In this document: one piece after another, positions 7,050 through 13,877 of the stretch | How positions within the stretch are numbered: position 1 is the stretch's first letter | Layout: each line of letters opens with the position of its first letter | Assembly: GCA_947177695.1 (NCBI GenBank) | Contig: CAMWVO010000018.1 | Span: 1 to 13,877, forward strand | Direction: 5' to 3' | DNA: 13,877 nucleotides | Source of the DNA: an uncultured Clostridia bacterium | GTDB lineage: Bacteria; Bacillota; Clostridia; Oscillospirales; Ruminococcaceae | Translations under genes and position numbers: made by a program | Notes under the pieces: model-generated | What the model saw: the letters and a program-made list of their open reading frames with translations, nothing else | What the model was told of the DNA's origin: nothing | The model's database searches: none

Positions 7050-8987
7050 TTACACCTTACGGCAGGTCCTGTAGCTGAAACCTTCCTCACGCTTGTACTT
7101 TTCTTTCGCTTCGAACATCTTCTTGTCCGCCGCGGAGACCGCCTGTTCAACGGAATCAATGTCCGAAGCGTCCCCGAAGTAAACGCCGAGGCTTACGCTT
7201 GTGGAGTAGGGCTTGTTCGCGGTGTCGTTTATCTTTTTAAGATAAGCCTGTATCTTGCCGCAGATCGCGTCTATCTCTTCCTGCGAGGAAATATCGCTGC
7301 TGACGATAACAAATTCGTCGCCGCCTATCCTGTAGCAGAAGTCGGTTCCGCAGGCGTTTTTGAAAGCGTCCGCCACGGACTTTATGGCAAAGTCGCCGTC
7401 CACATGACCGAACGTGTCGTTGATATATTTAAGATTGTTCATATCGCCGAGGATAAGCGTGAAGCTACCCGACTTTTTCGCCGCGTCGGACAGGCACTGT
7501 CCCGCGTAGAGATTGAAGCCGTTTCTGTTATAGATGCCCGTGAGCAGGTCGGTGACGGCGTTGTCCTCCATTTTGCTGTAAAGGAACTGGAGGTTTCTCT
7601 GCCGTCTCAGGCTTTCAAAGGAGGTGCAGACATAGCGTATCCATTTGCGGTATGTGCTCGAATATGGCACAGGCTTGTTTCCGTATGAAATTACCGAGTA
7701 GCCGAAGCATCTGTCGTTGAAGTGGAGCGGACCGAAGAAAAACGCCGTCGGTTCGGGACGCCGCTCATAAAGCGCAGGCAGCATTTCCGACAGATCAAAG
7801 GAGCGTTCCAGGTCAATATAGTTTCTGTTGTCGTGCTTGTACAGCGGCAGGAACATTTTTTTGGTGTATCCCTTTTTAAGGTAATTTTTGTTTTGTTCGG
7901 TCTCGCCGAGATTGTCCCAGTTTTCGCATACGCAAAGGTAGAAATAGTCAAACTCGCCGATCTGGTGGGCATACCAGCCCATAGCTCCCAGGTATTTTTC
8001 GTAATCCTTTTCCGAAATGAGAGCCTCCAGCATAAAGTTGTAGGTGGAATCGAAATCGCCGTAAAGGTCGCTGTCACGCCAGCTTTTATATTTGTTACGC
8101 ATTTTTTCGGCAACGTTTACGGCACAGCCGCAGCTTTTTGCAATGCTTATCTCCGCACCGCGGGGGTCGTCCTTAAATTTGGTATTCGTAATAAGGCTGT
8201 GGATAAAGCTGACAGCGCGTCTGCCCGTATTTTCGGCGGGAATGTCTGATGAAGTTATGCTGGGGACATAGTTTATGCCCGCGTCGATAGAGTCGTAGCC
8301 CGTAACGGCAACGTCCTCGGGAACGCGCAGACCGCGGGCTTTCAGAGCCTCGCACACGCTTATAGCCATAGTGTCGCTTGCGCAGGCGATCGCCTGAGGC
8401 ATGGGACGTTCGTCGTCCATAAGGGTCTGAACTACTTTCTCGCCCTCGTTGTACCAGAAATCGCCGTAGAAAACGCGGCTTCTGTCGATAGGAAGATTAT
8501 GCTCTATCAAGGCTTCGTAGTAGCCCGTAAGTCGGTTGGTGGAGTGCGGGTGTCCCTTAACGCCCGTCATAAAGGCAATATCTGTAAGCTTGTGATCCTC
8601 AATAAGGTGAGAGATCAGCATTTTGATATTCTGAATGTCGTCGGTAAAAATATTGTCGAAGCCCTCCGTGGCGATATCCACCGAGACAACGGGCTTTCCG
8701 AATTTCTTTTTGATATCAGCTTCGACACGCTCGGCAACGCCGCCGACCTGAAGCGTGTCGGGTACGAAAATAACGCCGTCGAGAACGGAATAGTTTATCA
8801 TGGAAAAAATATTTTCCTCGCCCTCGTGCCAAAGTTCGGACAGCTTATCCTTATTGAAGGTTGAAAAAACGGCTACGTCGTAATTAAGCTTGAACGCCTG
8901 TTCAAGGATACCCTCAAGAAGCTTTGACTGATACGGTCCGTCGGATTGAGCGATAATAACGCCCAGAAGCTTTCTGAATTTTCTCAA
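7050..8987 (-). CDS. Cytoplasmic LacI-type sensor / GGDEF diguanylate cyclase
   Basis: Predicted to make cyclic di-GMP from two GTP in response to a small ligand. Residues 7 to about 290 resemble the LacI/GalR effector-binding fold (LGVIIAQSDGPY, LDGVIFVP, DDIQNIKMLISHLI, NRLTGYYEAL, AIACASDTMAISVCEALKARG, VPEDVAVTGYD, SCGC at 285-288). No helix-turn-helix precedes it, and no signal peptide or membrane segment is seen. A linker region of unknown fold (about 300-465) follows. The GGDEF domain then has DLLTGIYNRNGF (480-491), NNLKYINDTFGHVDGD (517-532) and an intact GGDEF (555-559), so it should be catalytic. The usual RxxD inhibitory site is CGTD (546-549), lacking its Arg. The start is TTG, supported by SD GGAGGG 7 nt upstream; the promoter is at 9043-9071. 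No convincing terminator separates its stop from the trp promoter. Confidence 0.9.
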   Translation of the reverse strand: MRKFRKLLGVIIAQSDGPYQSKLLEGILEQAFKLNYDVAVFSTFNKDKLSELWHEGEENIFSMINYSVLDGVIFVPDTLQVGGVAERVEADIKKKFGKPVVSVDIATEGFDNIFTDDIQNIKMLISHLIEDHKLTDIAFMTGVKGHPHSTNRLTGYYEALIEHNLPIDRSRVFYGDFWYNEGEKVVQTLMDDERPMPQAIACASDTMAISVCEALKARGLRVPEDVAVTGYDSIDAGINYVPSITSSDIPAENTGRRAVSFIHSLITNTKFKDDPRGAEISIAKSCGCAVNVAEKMRNKYKSWRDSDLYGDFDSTYNFMLEALISEKDYEKYLGAMGWYAHQIGEFDYFYLCVCENWDNLGETEQNKNYLKKGYTKKMFLPLYKHDNRNYIDLERSFDLSEMLPALYERRPEPTAFFFGPLHFNDRCFGYSVISYGNKPVPYSSTYRKWIRYVCTSFESLRRQRNLQFLYSKMEDNAVTDLLTGIYNRNGFNLYAGQCLSDAAKKSGSFTLILGDMNNLKYINDTFGHVDGDFAIKSVADAFKNACGTDFCYRIGGDEFVIVSSDISSQEEIDAICGKIQAYLKKINDTANKPYSTSVSLGVYFGDASDIDSVEQAVSAADKKMFEAKEKYKREEGFSYRTCRKV

Positions 8988-8994
8988 AGCGGTG

Positions 8995-9000
8995 CCCTCC
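8995..9000 (-). promoter_or_regulatory. Ribosome binding site supporting the TTG start of the GGDEF gene
   Basis: GGAGGG on the minus strand, 7 nt before TTG 8985-8987. No ATG in the same frame lies at a better distance, and the LacI-like fold begins within ten residues of this start, so TTG is the likely initiator. Confidence 0.8.
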
Positions 9001-9042
9001 GAAAAAGTAATTTTTCCCTGTCAATCACACTTTAATAATAAT

Positions 9043-9071
9043 ATTTTAACATATTTTATTTGTTTTGTCAT
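9043..9071 (-). promoter_or_regulatory. Sigma-A promoter of the GGDEF gene
   Basis: -35 ATGACA (9066-9071, one mismatch to consensus), a 17-bp spacer and -10 TAAAAT (9043-9048) on the minus strand. This gives a short untranslated leader of about 50 nt. Confidence 0.7.
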
Positions 9072-9100
9072 CTAAGAATTTTAAAAATATGCATAAAGTT

Positions 9101-9130
9101 TTGACAAAAAGTTTGTGAGTATCTTACAAA
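9101..9130 (+). promoter_or_regulatory. Possible promoter of the MFS gene
   Basis: A perfect -35 TTGACA (9101-9106) is followed after 18 bp by a weak -10, TACAAA (9125-9130). It lies about 30 bp from the divergent promoter of the GGDEF gene. The poor -10 suggests a need for an activator, or that the true promoter differs. Confidence 0.4.
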
Positions 9131-9244
9131 AATAGCGTTTTAAAGAAAAATATTTCACAGAATAGCAATAAAATATCAATGAATAAGCGGCGTCAAAGGA
9201 CTACCATATAGGATATGATATTTACACAGGGGGAAAACCGCGAA

Positions 9245-10474
9245 ATGAAGCTTAACTATAAACACACGCTTACTGCGTGCTACGTTGGTTACATAACGCA
9301 GGCGGAGGTGAACAATCTTCCTCCGCTGCTGTTTTTGATATTCTGCAACACTTTCGGCATATCTCTGGGAAAAATAGCCGTTCTTATAGCCGCAAACTTT
9401 ATAATGCAGACAATTATTGATATCCTTTCACCGCGTATAGTCGGAGTTCTGGGAGTGCGCGGGTCAATGGTCGCCGCACATTTCTGCACGGCGGCAGGCT
9501 TCGCGTTTATGGGAGTTTTTCCCTATGTCCTGCCCGACCCCTTTGCCGGACTGCTTCTGTCCGCCGCGCTGAACTCCGTGGGCGGGGGAATTACCGAGGT
9601 GCTTGTAAGTCCCATCGTGGACTCGCTTCCCGGGGACGCCAAATCCTCCGCAATGAGCCTGCTGCACTCCTTTTACTGCTGGGGACAGGTTCTTGTGGTG
9701 CTGCTTACCACGGCTTTCTTTTCCGCTTTCGGTACGGAGTGCTGGCGGCTGGTAACTGCGTTCTGGGCGGTAATTCCTTTTGCCAACGCGTTTCTTTTTA
9801 TGAAAGTACCGCTCCGTCCCTTTGTTGAGGAGGGCGGCGAGGAGATACCGTTTAAAAAGCTTTTCGGACACAGACTGTTCATACTTTTCTGCGTGCTGAT
9901 GCTCTGCGCGGGTGCGTCCGAGCTTGCCGCGTCCCAGTGGGCTTCGTTGTTTGCCGAGGCGGGACTTAAGGTCTCCAAGACCGCAGGAGACCTTCTCGGA
10001 CCCTGTATGTTCGCGGTCCTGATGGGTACGGCAAGGCTTCTCTACGGCATTTTCGGCAAAAAAATAAAGCTTGTTCCGATGATATCGGCAAGCTCTGTGC
10101 TGTGCGTTGTCAGCTATTTGACAATGGTGTTCGCACCCGTGCCGCTGCTTTCTCTGGCAGGGTGCGCGGTCTGCGGTCTGTCCGTGGGGATAATGTGGCC
10201 CGGAGTGTTCAGCCTTGCCTCGGAAAAATTTCAGAACGGCGGCACGGCTATGTTTTCGGTGCTTGCTCTGGCGGGAGACCTTGGCTGCACGTCGGGTCCC
10301 GCCCTTGTGGGAGTTTTCGTGAAGCTTGCGGAAAACGGTTCGCCGCTTCTTTTTGCGGATTCGGGCGCGGCTTCGGCGGGGCTGAGAACGGGACTGCTTT
10401 TTGCTGTAATATTTCCCGTTCTCATGCTTGCGGGAATGAAGCTTCTTTCGGGGACAGACAGGCGCGGCAGCTAA
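9245..10474 (+). CDS. Major facilitator superfamily transporter
   Basis: A 409-residue, strongly hydrophobic protein with about 12 predicted transmembrane segments and a charged central loop (PLRPFVEEGGEEIPFKK) separating two halves, as in the major facilitator superfamily. Segments such as ASQWASLFAEAG and SVGIMWPGVFSLASEKF resemble the FucP-like sugar-transporter branch, but the substrate cannot be told from the sequence. I prefer ATG 9245, with SD AGGGGGA (9228-9234, about 10 nt away), over the in-frame ATG 9215, which has no well-placed SD and adds ten polar residues (IFTQGENRE region) before the usual MKLNYK beginning. It is divergent from the ligand-sensing GGDEF gene. Its TAA overlaps the stop of the convergent zinc-ribbon gene. 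Confidence 0.88.
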   Translation: MKLNYKHTLTACYVGYITQAEVNNLPPLLFLIFCNTFGISLGKIAVLIAANFIMQTIIDILSPRIVGVLGVRGSMVAAHFCTAAGFAFMGVFPYVLPDPFAGLLLSAALNSVGGGITEVLVSPIVDSLPGDAKSSAMSLLHSFYCWGQVLVVLLTTAFFSAFGTECWRLVTAFWAVIPFANAFLFMKVPLRPFVEEGGEEIPFKKLFGHRLFILFCVLMLCAGASELAASQWASLFAEAGLKVSKTAGDLLGPCMFAVLMGTARLLYGIFGKKIKLVPMISASSVLCVVSYLTMVFAPVPLLSLAGCAVCGLSVGIMWPGVFSLASEKFQNGGTAMFSVLALAGDLGCTSGPALVGVFVKLAENGSPLLFADSGAASAGLRTGLLFAVIFPVLMLAGMKLLSGTDRRGS

Positions 10475-11964
10475 TCCGTAACAGTTATCCGTATCGTCCG
10501 CAGTACCGAGCCGCTGTCCTTTCGGGAAATGACGATCTCCGCGTCACCGGCTGCTGCCGAGGACAGCGAAAAGCTTCCGCTGAACGACCCGCTGTTGCGG
10601 ACATTCTCACAGTCTGCGGAGACTTCGTTTCCCGCGCTGTCCCTGAGTGTGAGCGTAATGGTCACGGGAGGGGAGATGGTGTCCGTACCCGCTGTGCAGG
10701 AAATGAGCAGAATGTCATTTTTCGTGAACACATCGGTGTAATAGCCGTTTGTTGAGGTATAGCCGTCCGCGTACCAGCTCTCGTCCGCGTACCGGCTGTC
10801 ACCGTCGGCAAGCCTTTCGGAGGCGGCTTTTTTCTTTTGGGCGCTGTCCAGATAGGTGCTGAGCAGCGCAAAGACCGAACGTGCCGAGGCCGGGTCGGAC
10901 TCCGCAAGCAAGTCGCCCAGAGCATAGCGCGCCTCGTAAAGCAGCGCCAGAGAGCTTTCGTATGAGCCTGTATTTTTGAACATAGCCGCAGCGGTATAGA
11001 AGTTACCCTCATCAAGGCACTTCAAGCCGTACTCATAGGCGGTCTCAGTGAACAGCTCCCTTGAATCCAGATGATCTCTGAGAAAATAAAATCCGCGGAC
11101 GATTTCCTCTGACGCGCCGTTTTTGCCGTATTCCGACGTACAGTAGCCGTAGGCGCAGTCGTCCGCAAGCACGGGCGAATCCTTGTACAGCCCCAGCAGG
11201 TAGAAGTTTTCGGCGGCGGTTTTGAGGTCGCCGTTCCTCATTGCCGATGACGCGCCGATATAGCGGTATTCGTCGGCGGCTTCGCTGTCGCCGTATCTTT
11301 CCGAGACCTCCGACGCGGAGAAAAAGTCGCCGCTTTCTGCAAGCGCGGCAGCTCTTCTTTTAGCCGCAAGCTTTGCAAGCTCGGGGTGTCCCGCCGCAGC
11401 GTAGACCGAAGCCGCCGCTGTAAGATTTCCCTCGTCGGCGTAAGCGTCGGCAATTCTCAGCATACAGTCCGCCGCCAGCAGATTTGAGTCGGCATAGCCG
11501 TCAAGAGAGGAGAAAGCGTCCGCCGCCTCGGGATAAAGACCGTCGTTCATAAGCTCAACAGCTGTTTCGTAACGGCACTTGCGGACGTAGTCCCTGCTGC
11601 TCTTATAGCCGCCCAGCTTTAAGAACGCTTTTTCCGCAGCCTCGCGTTTCCCGTCGGAGTAAAGCTTTTCGGCGTGGGAATACTGTATTTCGGGGACGGC
11701 GTACCGTGCGGTCAGATACAGTCCTGCGAGGATAACCGCCGCGCACAGGACGGAAACTGTCGTCCTTATCGTTCTTTTCGTGTCTCTCGGAGGCTTTTTC
11801 GTTCTGCTTTCCGAGAATATCTCCTGTGCCTTCACGACCAGAAGTCCGTCCTTTTCGTCAAATTTTCCAGCAAATTCCGAGCCGTTCCCAACATTTTCCT
11901 TTCCGCAGTACGGACAGAATTTAGCCGTATCCCTTATCTTTTTTCCGCAGTATCCGCAGCGCAC
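10471..11964 (-). CDS. Zinc-ribbon membrane protein with TPR-like repeats, function unknown
   Basis: 497 residues. The N-terminus carries a zinc ribbon of two CxxC pairs, CGYC (3-6) and CPYC (17-20). A linker with a basic end (KKPPRDTKR) leads to one transmembrane helix (about 68-88), so the ribbon should be cytoplasmic and the rest outside. Residues from about 95 to 385 hold roughly seven degenerate helical repeats of 35-40 residues with the pattern A..F..L..Y.DS followed by a Cys/Ala-rich helix (for example AEKAFLKLGGYKSSRDY, ADAFSSLDGYADS, AENFYLLGLYKDS). A Ser/Thr-rich, beta-type C-terminal domain follows (about 400-497). The start is GTG 11964, with SD GGGGAGGT (11971-11978) ahead; the ATG at 11982 lies upstream of that SD. 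I do not recognise a specific function; a cell-envelope scaffold or sensor is only a guess. Confidence 0.85.
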   Translation of the reverse strand: MRCGYCGKKIRDTAKFCPYCGKENVGNGSEFAGKFDEKDGLLVVKAQEIFSESRTKKPPRDTKRTIRTTVSVLCAAVILAGLYLTARYAVPEIQYSHAEKLYSDGKREAAEKAFLKLGGYKSSRDYVRKCRYETAVELMNDGLYPEAADAFSSLDGYADSNLLAADCMLRIADAYADEGNLTAAASVYAAAGHPELAKLAAKRRAAALAESGDFFSASEVSERYGDSEAADEYRYIGASSAMRNGDLKTAAENFYLLGLYKDSPVLADDCAYGYCTSEYGKNGASEEIVRGFYFLRDHLDSRELFTETAYEYGLKCLDEGNFYTAAAMFKNTGSYESSLALLYEARYALGDLLAESDPASARSVFALLSTYLDSAQKKKAASERLADGDSRYADESWYADGYTSTNGYYTDVFTKNDILLISCTAGTDTISPPVTITLTLRDSAGNEVSADCENVRNSGSFSGSFSLSSAAAGDAEIVISRKDSGSVLRTIRITVTD

Positions 11965-11970
11965 AGTCTC

Positions 11971-11978
11971 ACCTCCCC
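11971..11978 (-). promoter_or_regulatory. Ribosome binding site deciding the GTG start of the zinc-ribbon gene
   Basis: GGGGAGGT on the minus strand, 6 nt before GTG (11962-11964). It would be coding sequence if ATG 11982 were the start, and the zinc ribbon begins right after the GTG. Confidence 0.8.
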
Positions 11979-11993
11979 ACATGAATTACTTTT

Positions 11994-12022
11994 AGTTTAA
12001 CCCAATTTTTACCGAATGTCAA
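11994..12022 (-). promoter_or_regulatory. Sigma-A promoter of the zinc-ribbon gene
   Basis: -35 TTGACA (12017-12022), a 17-bp spacer, and -10 TAAACT (11994-11999) on the minus strand. It is divergent from the secA promoter, with 42 bp between the two -35 boxes. Confidence 0.78.
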
Positions 12023-12064
12023 GTCAATTTGTCCCTTTATTATCATATTAGTTGTGAAAAAACA

Positions 12065-12093
12065 TTGACAAATTTATTTTTTTGGGGTATAAT
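12065..12093 (+). promoter_or_regulatory. Consensus sigma-A promoter of secA
   Basis: A perfect -35 TTGACA (12065-12070), a 17-bp spacer and a perfect -10 TATAAT (12088-12093). The predicted start near 12100 gives secA a leader of about 250 nt that contains the whole hairpin array. Confidence 0.88.
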
Positions 12094-12123
12094 TGTATAT
12101 ATCGTGTCATACGTGCATTTTGG

Positions 12124-12309
12124 TTTATATACCGCCCACCATTTCAAACAACGCAGTTGTTTGAAATGCCGCCGCAGGCGGATGCAAAGCCTATGGCTTT
12201 GCGAGGACGGTATGAACGGCGGCTCTCAGGCGGCATTGCCGCCGCCCGGCAATGAAATTGCCGGGTATTGCAAAATCTGCGATTTTGCAATAGAGCCTGG
12301 TATAATAAA
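12124..12309. repeat. 186-bp multi-hairpin element in the secA leader
   Basis: Six consecutive hairpins, each with a 3-nt loop: 12141-12167 (12-bp stem, loop GCA), 12169-12181 (5 bp, GCA), 12184-12202 (8 bp, TAT), 12229-12243 (6 bp, ATT), 12245-12265 (9 bp, GAA), and 12266-12292 (12 bp, TGC). The first three are enclosed by ATACCG (12129-12134) with CGGTAT (12208-12213); the last three by GGCTC (12221-12225) with GAGCC (12293-12297). The outer ends, TTTATATACC (12124-12133) and GGTATAATAAA (12299-12309), are also near-perfect inverted repeats. All stems are perfect, and the stem sequences differ from each other. The element folds equally on both strands. It may be a structured mRNA leader, a palindromic mobile element, or both. 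Confidence 0.8.
12298..12306 (+). promoter_or_regulatory. Possible extended -10 promoter at the end of the hairpin element
   Basis: TGGTATAAT, a TGn extended -10 with a perfect TATAAT at 12301-12306. No good -35 lies 16-18 bp upstream, where the last hairpin is. If active it would give secA a short leader of about 35 nt without the hairpins. Confidence 0.35.
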
Positions 12310-12349
12310 TAAAATGATAATGTGTCAAATTTAAAGGTGGAATTTATTA

Positions 12350-13877
12350 ATGGGCATTTTCGACGGGCTTTTCGGCAGCTACAGCAAAAGGGAGCTTGCT
12401 AAGATAGAACCTATCAAAAACAGGGTTCTCGAACTCGACGACGAATATTCGGCTATGTCCGAGGACACTCTCAAGTCCCAGACAAAGCTTCTCAGGGAAC
12501 GTCTTGCAAAGGGCGAGACACTGGACGATATACTTCCCGAGGCTCTTGCCACGGTAAGGGAGGCGGCTTGGAGAGTACTTGGCAAAAAGCCGTTCCCCGT
12601 GCAGATAATAGGCGCGATAGTCCTCCATCAGGGACGTATCGCCGAAATGAAAACAGGTGAAGGTAAAACTCTCGTAGCCTGCTGCGCGTCCTACCTCTGC
12701 GCTTTAGAGGGCAAGGGCGTTCACGTTGTTACCGTAAACGACTATCTGGCTAAGTTCCAGTCGGAGGAAATGGGCAAGGTCTACCGCTATCTGGGCATGA
12801 CCATCGGCTGTATCCTCCACGAGCTGAACAACGACCAGCGCCGTGAGGCATATAACTGCGACATAACCTACGGTACGAACAACGAGTTCGGCTTTGACTA
12901 CCTCCGTGACAACATGGTCATCTATAAAAAGGAAAAGGTACAGCGCGAGCACCACTTTGCCATCGTGGACGAGGTGGACTCCATCCTTATAGACGAGGCA
13001 AGAACACCGCTTATTATTTCGGGAAGAGGCGACAAGTCCACCGAACTGTATACCCTTGCGGATAAGTTTGCCAAGACCCTGAAGCCCTATATCGTTGTTG
13101 AAATGGACAACAAGGTGGATCAGGAGGAAGCCTCCGAGAACTGCGACTATATCATCGACGAAAAGGCAAAGACCGCTACTATCACCCGTCAGGGCGTTAA
13201 AAAGGCGGAGAAGTACTTCAATGTTGTGAACCTTTTCGACGCAGAGAACTCAACGCTGCTCCACCACGTAAATCAGGCTCTTAAAGCCAACGGCGTAATG
13301 AAAAGCGATATCGACTACGTTGTCAAGGACGGCGAAGTTATCATCGTTGACGAATTTACAGGACGTCTTATGATGGGACGCCGCTTCAACGACGGTCTGC
13401 ACCAGGCTATCGAAGCCAAGGAGGGCGTAAAGGTCGCCCACGAGTCCAAGACGCTTGCAAGCATTACGTTCCAGAACTATTTCCGTCTCTATAAGAGACT
13501 GTCCGGTATGACCGGTACAGCCATGACCGAGGAGGAGGAGTTCAAGGAGATATACAAGCTGGACGTTATCGAGATACCCACAAACCGTCCCGTTCAGCGT
13601 ATAGACAATCCCGATGTTGTGTTCAAGACCGAGCACGGCAAGTTCCTTGCGGCTATACGCCAGATCGAGGAGTGCCATGCAAAGGGTCAGCCAGTGCTTG
13701 TGGGTACGGTTTCGATCGAAAAATCGGAAGTTCTTTCCAAAATGCTTTCCAAAAAGGGCATTAAGCACAACGTCCTCAACGCTAAGCAGCACGAAAAGGA
13801 AGCCGAGATAGTTGCTCAGGCAGGTAAGTACGGAGCCGTTACCATCGCCACCAACATGGCAGGCCGCTGTACCGACA
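12350..13877 (+). CDS. secA: Preprotein translocase ATPase SecA, 3' end cut by window
   Basis: SecA drives secretory proteins through the SecYEG channel by ATP hydrolysis at the cytoplasmic face of the membrane. The first 509 codons are present; full SecA is usually 800-900 residues. Landmarks are GIFDGLFGS (2-10), Walker A MKTGEGKT (100-107, Lys106), NDYLAKFQSEEMG, TYGTNNEFGFDYLRDNM, and the DEAD-type Walker B DEVDSILIDEARTPLIISG (from 207). SGMTGTAMTEEEEF is followed by motif V, TNMAGRCTD, at the right edge. The preprotein cross-linking region lies between about 225 and 365. The usual motif V is NMAGRGTD; here the second Gly is Cys507. The ATG at 12350 has SD AAAGGTGG 9 nt upstream. A consensus promoter lies about 255 bp upstream, with the hairpin array between. 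Confidence 0.97.
   Translation, partial: MGIFDGLFGSYSKRELAKIEPIKNRVLELDDEYSAMSEDTLKSQTKLLRERLAKGETLDDILPEALATVREAAWRVLGKKPFPVQIIGAIVLHQGRIAEMKTGEGKTLVACCASYLCALEGKGVHVVTVNDYLAKFQSEEMGKVYRYLGMTIGCILHELNNDQRREAYNCDITYGTNNEFGFDYLRDNMVIYKKEKVQREHHFAIVDEVDSILIDEARTPLIISGRGDKSTELYTLADKFAKTLKPYIVVEMDNKVDQEEASENCDYIIDEKAKTATITRQGVKKAEKYFNVVNLFDAENSTLLHHVNQALKANGVMKSDIDYVVKDGEVIIVDEFTGRLMMGRRFNDGLHQAIEAKEGVKVAHESKTLASITFQNYFRLYKRLSGMTGTAMTEEEEFKEIYKLDVIEIPTNRPVQRIDNPDVVFKTEHGKFLAAIRQIEECHAKGQPVLVGTVSIEKSEVLSKMLSKKGIKHNVLNAKQHEKEAEIVAQAGKYGAVTIATNMAGRCTD

Noticed and set aside
9215..9244. Ten-residue N-terminal extension of the MFS protein from ATG 9215
   Set aside because: No SD lies at a proper distance, and the SD AGGGGGA at 9228-9234 points to ATG 9245.
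12124..12309. tRNA or CRISPR interpretation of the hairpin array
   Set aside because: All loops are 3 nt, with no anticodon or T-loop sequence, and the hairpins are not copies of one repeat with unique spacers.
12029..12334. 101-codon open frame on the plus strand across the secA upstream region
   Set aside because: It runs through the secA -35/-10 and the hairpin array, has no SD, and its product is only the translation of the palindromes.

Overview
The window looks like chromosomal DNA of a Gram-positive anaerobe of the class Clostridia, plausibly the Oscillospiraceae/Ruminococcus group. This is an inference from several signs: purine-rich Shine-Dalgarno (SD) sites, sigma-A promoters with 17-bp spacers, T-box control of tryptophan synthesis, a LacI-sensor/GGDEF hybrid protein, and a zinc-ribbon/repeat protein of a type common in Clostridia. 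No species can be named from the sequence alone.

Positions 1-6991 (minus strand) hold a complete-looking tryptophan operon in the order trpE - trpG-D fusion - trpC - trpF - trpB - trpA, with trpA cut by the left edge. It has a clear promoter (6963-6991) and a leader of about 350 nt that is a Trp-specific T-box. The specifier codon UGG, the UGGC bulge, an antiterminator and a competing terminator can all be read. The genes are tightly packed: there are two ATGA overlaps, and two SD sites begin inside the preceding stop codon. The one real gap, between trpGD and trpC, is filled by a 110-bp element that folds end to end into a single hairpin. Together the genes convert chorismate to L-tryptophan.

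Positions 7050-10474 hold a divergent pair. On the minus strand is a soluble 645-aa protein with a LacI/periplasmic-binding-type sensor, no DNA-binding domain, and an intact GGDEF diguanylate cyclase domain; it starts at TTG. On the plus strand is a major facilitator superfamily transporter. A sensed ligand linked to the transporter is a reasonable but unproven idea.

Positions 10471-11964 (minus) hold a membrane protein with a zinc ribbon, one transmembrane helix and a run of TPR-like repeats. It starts at GTG, and its stop codon overlaps that of the convergent transporter.

Positions 11965-12349 are non-coding. They hold divergent sigma-A promoters and, inside the predicted secA 5' untranslated region, a 186-bp element built from six consecutive hairpins with 3-nt loops, arranged as two groups of three with each group closed by its own stem. 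secA follows from 12350 and runs off the right edge. The two structured elements, in the trp operon and in the secA leader, are the least explained parts of the window.
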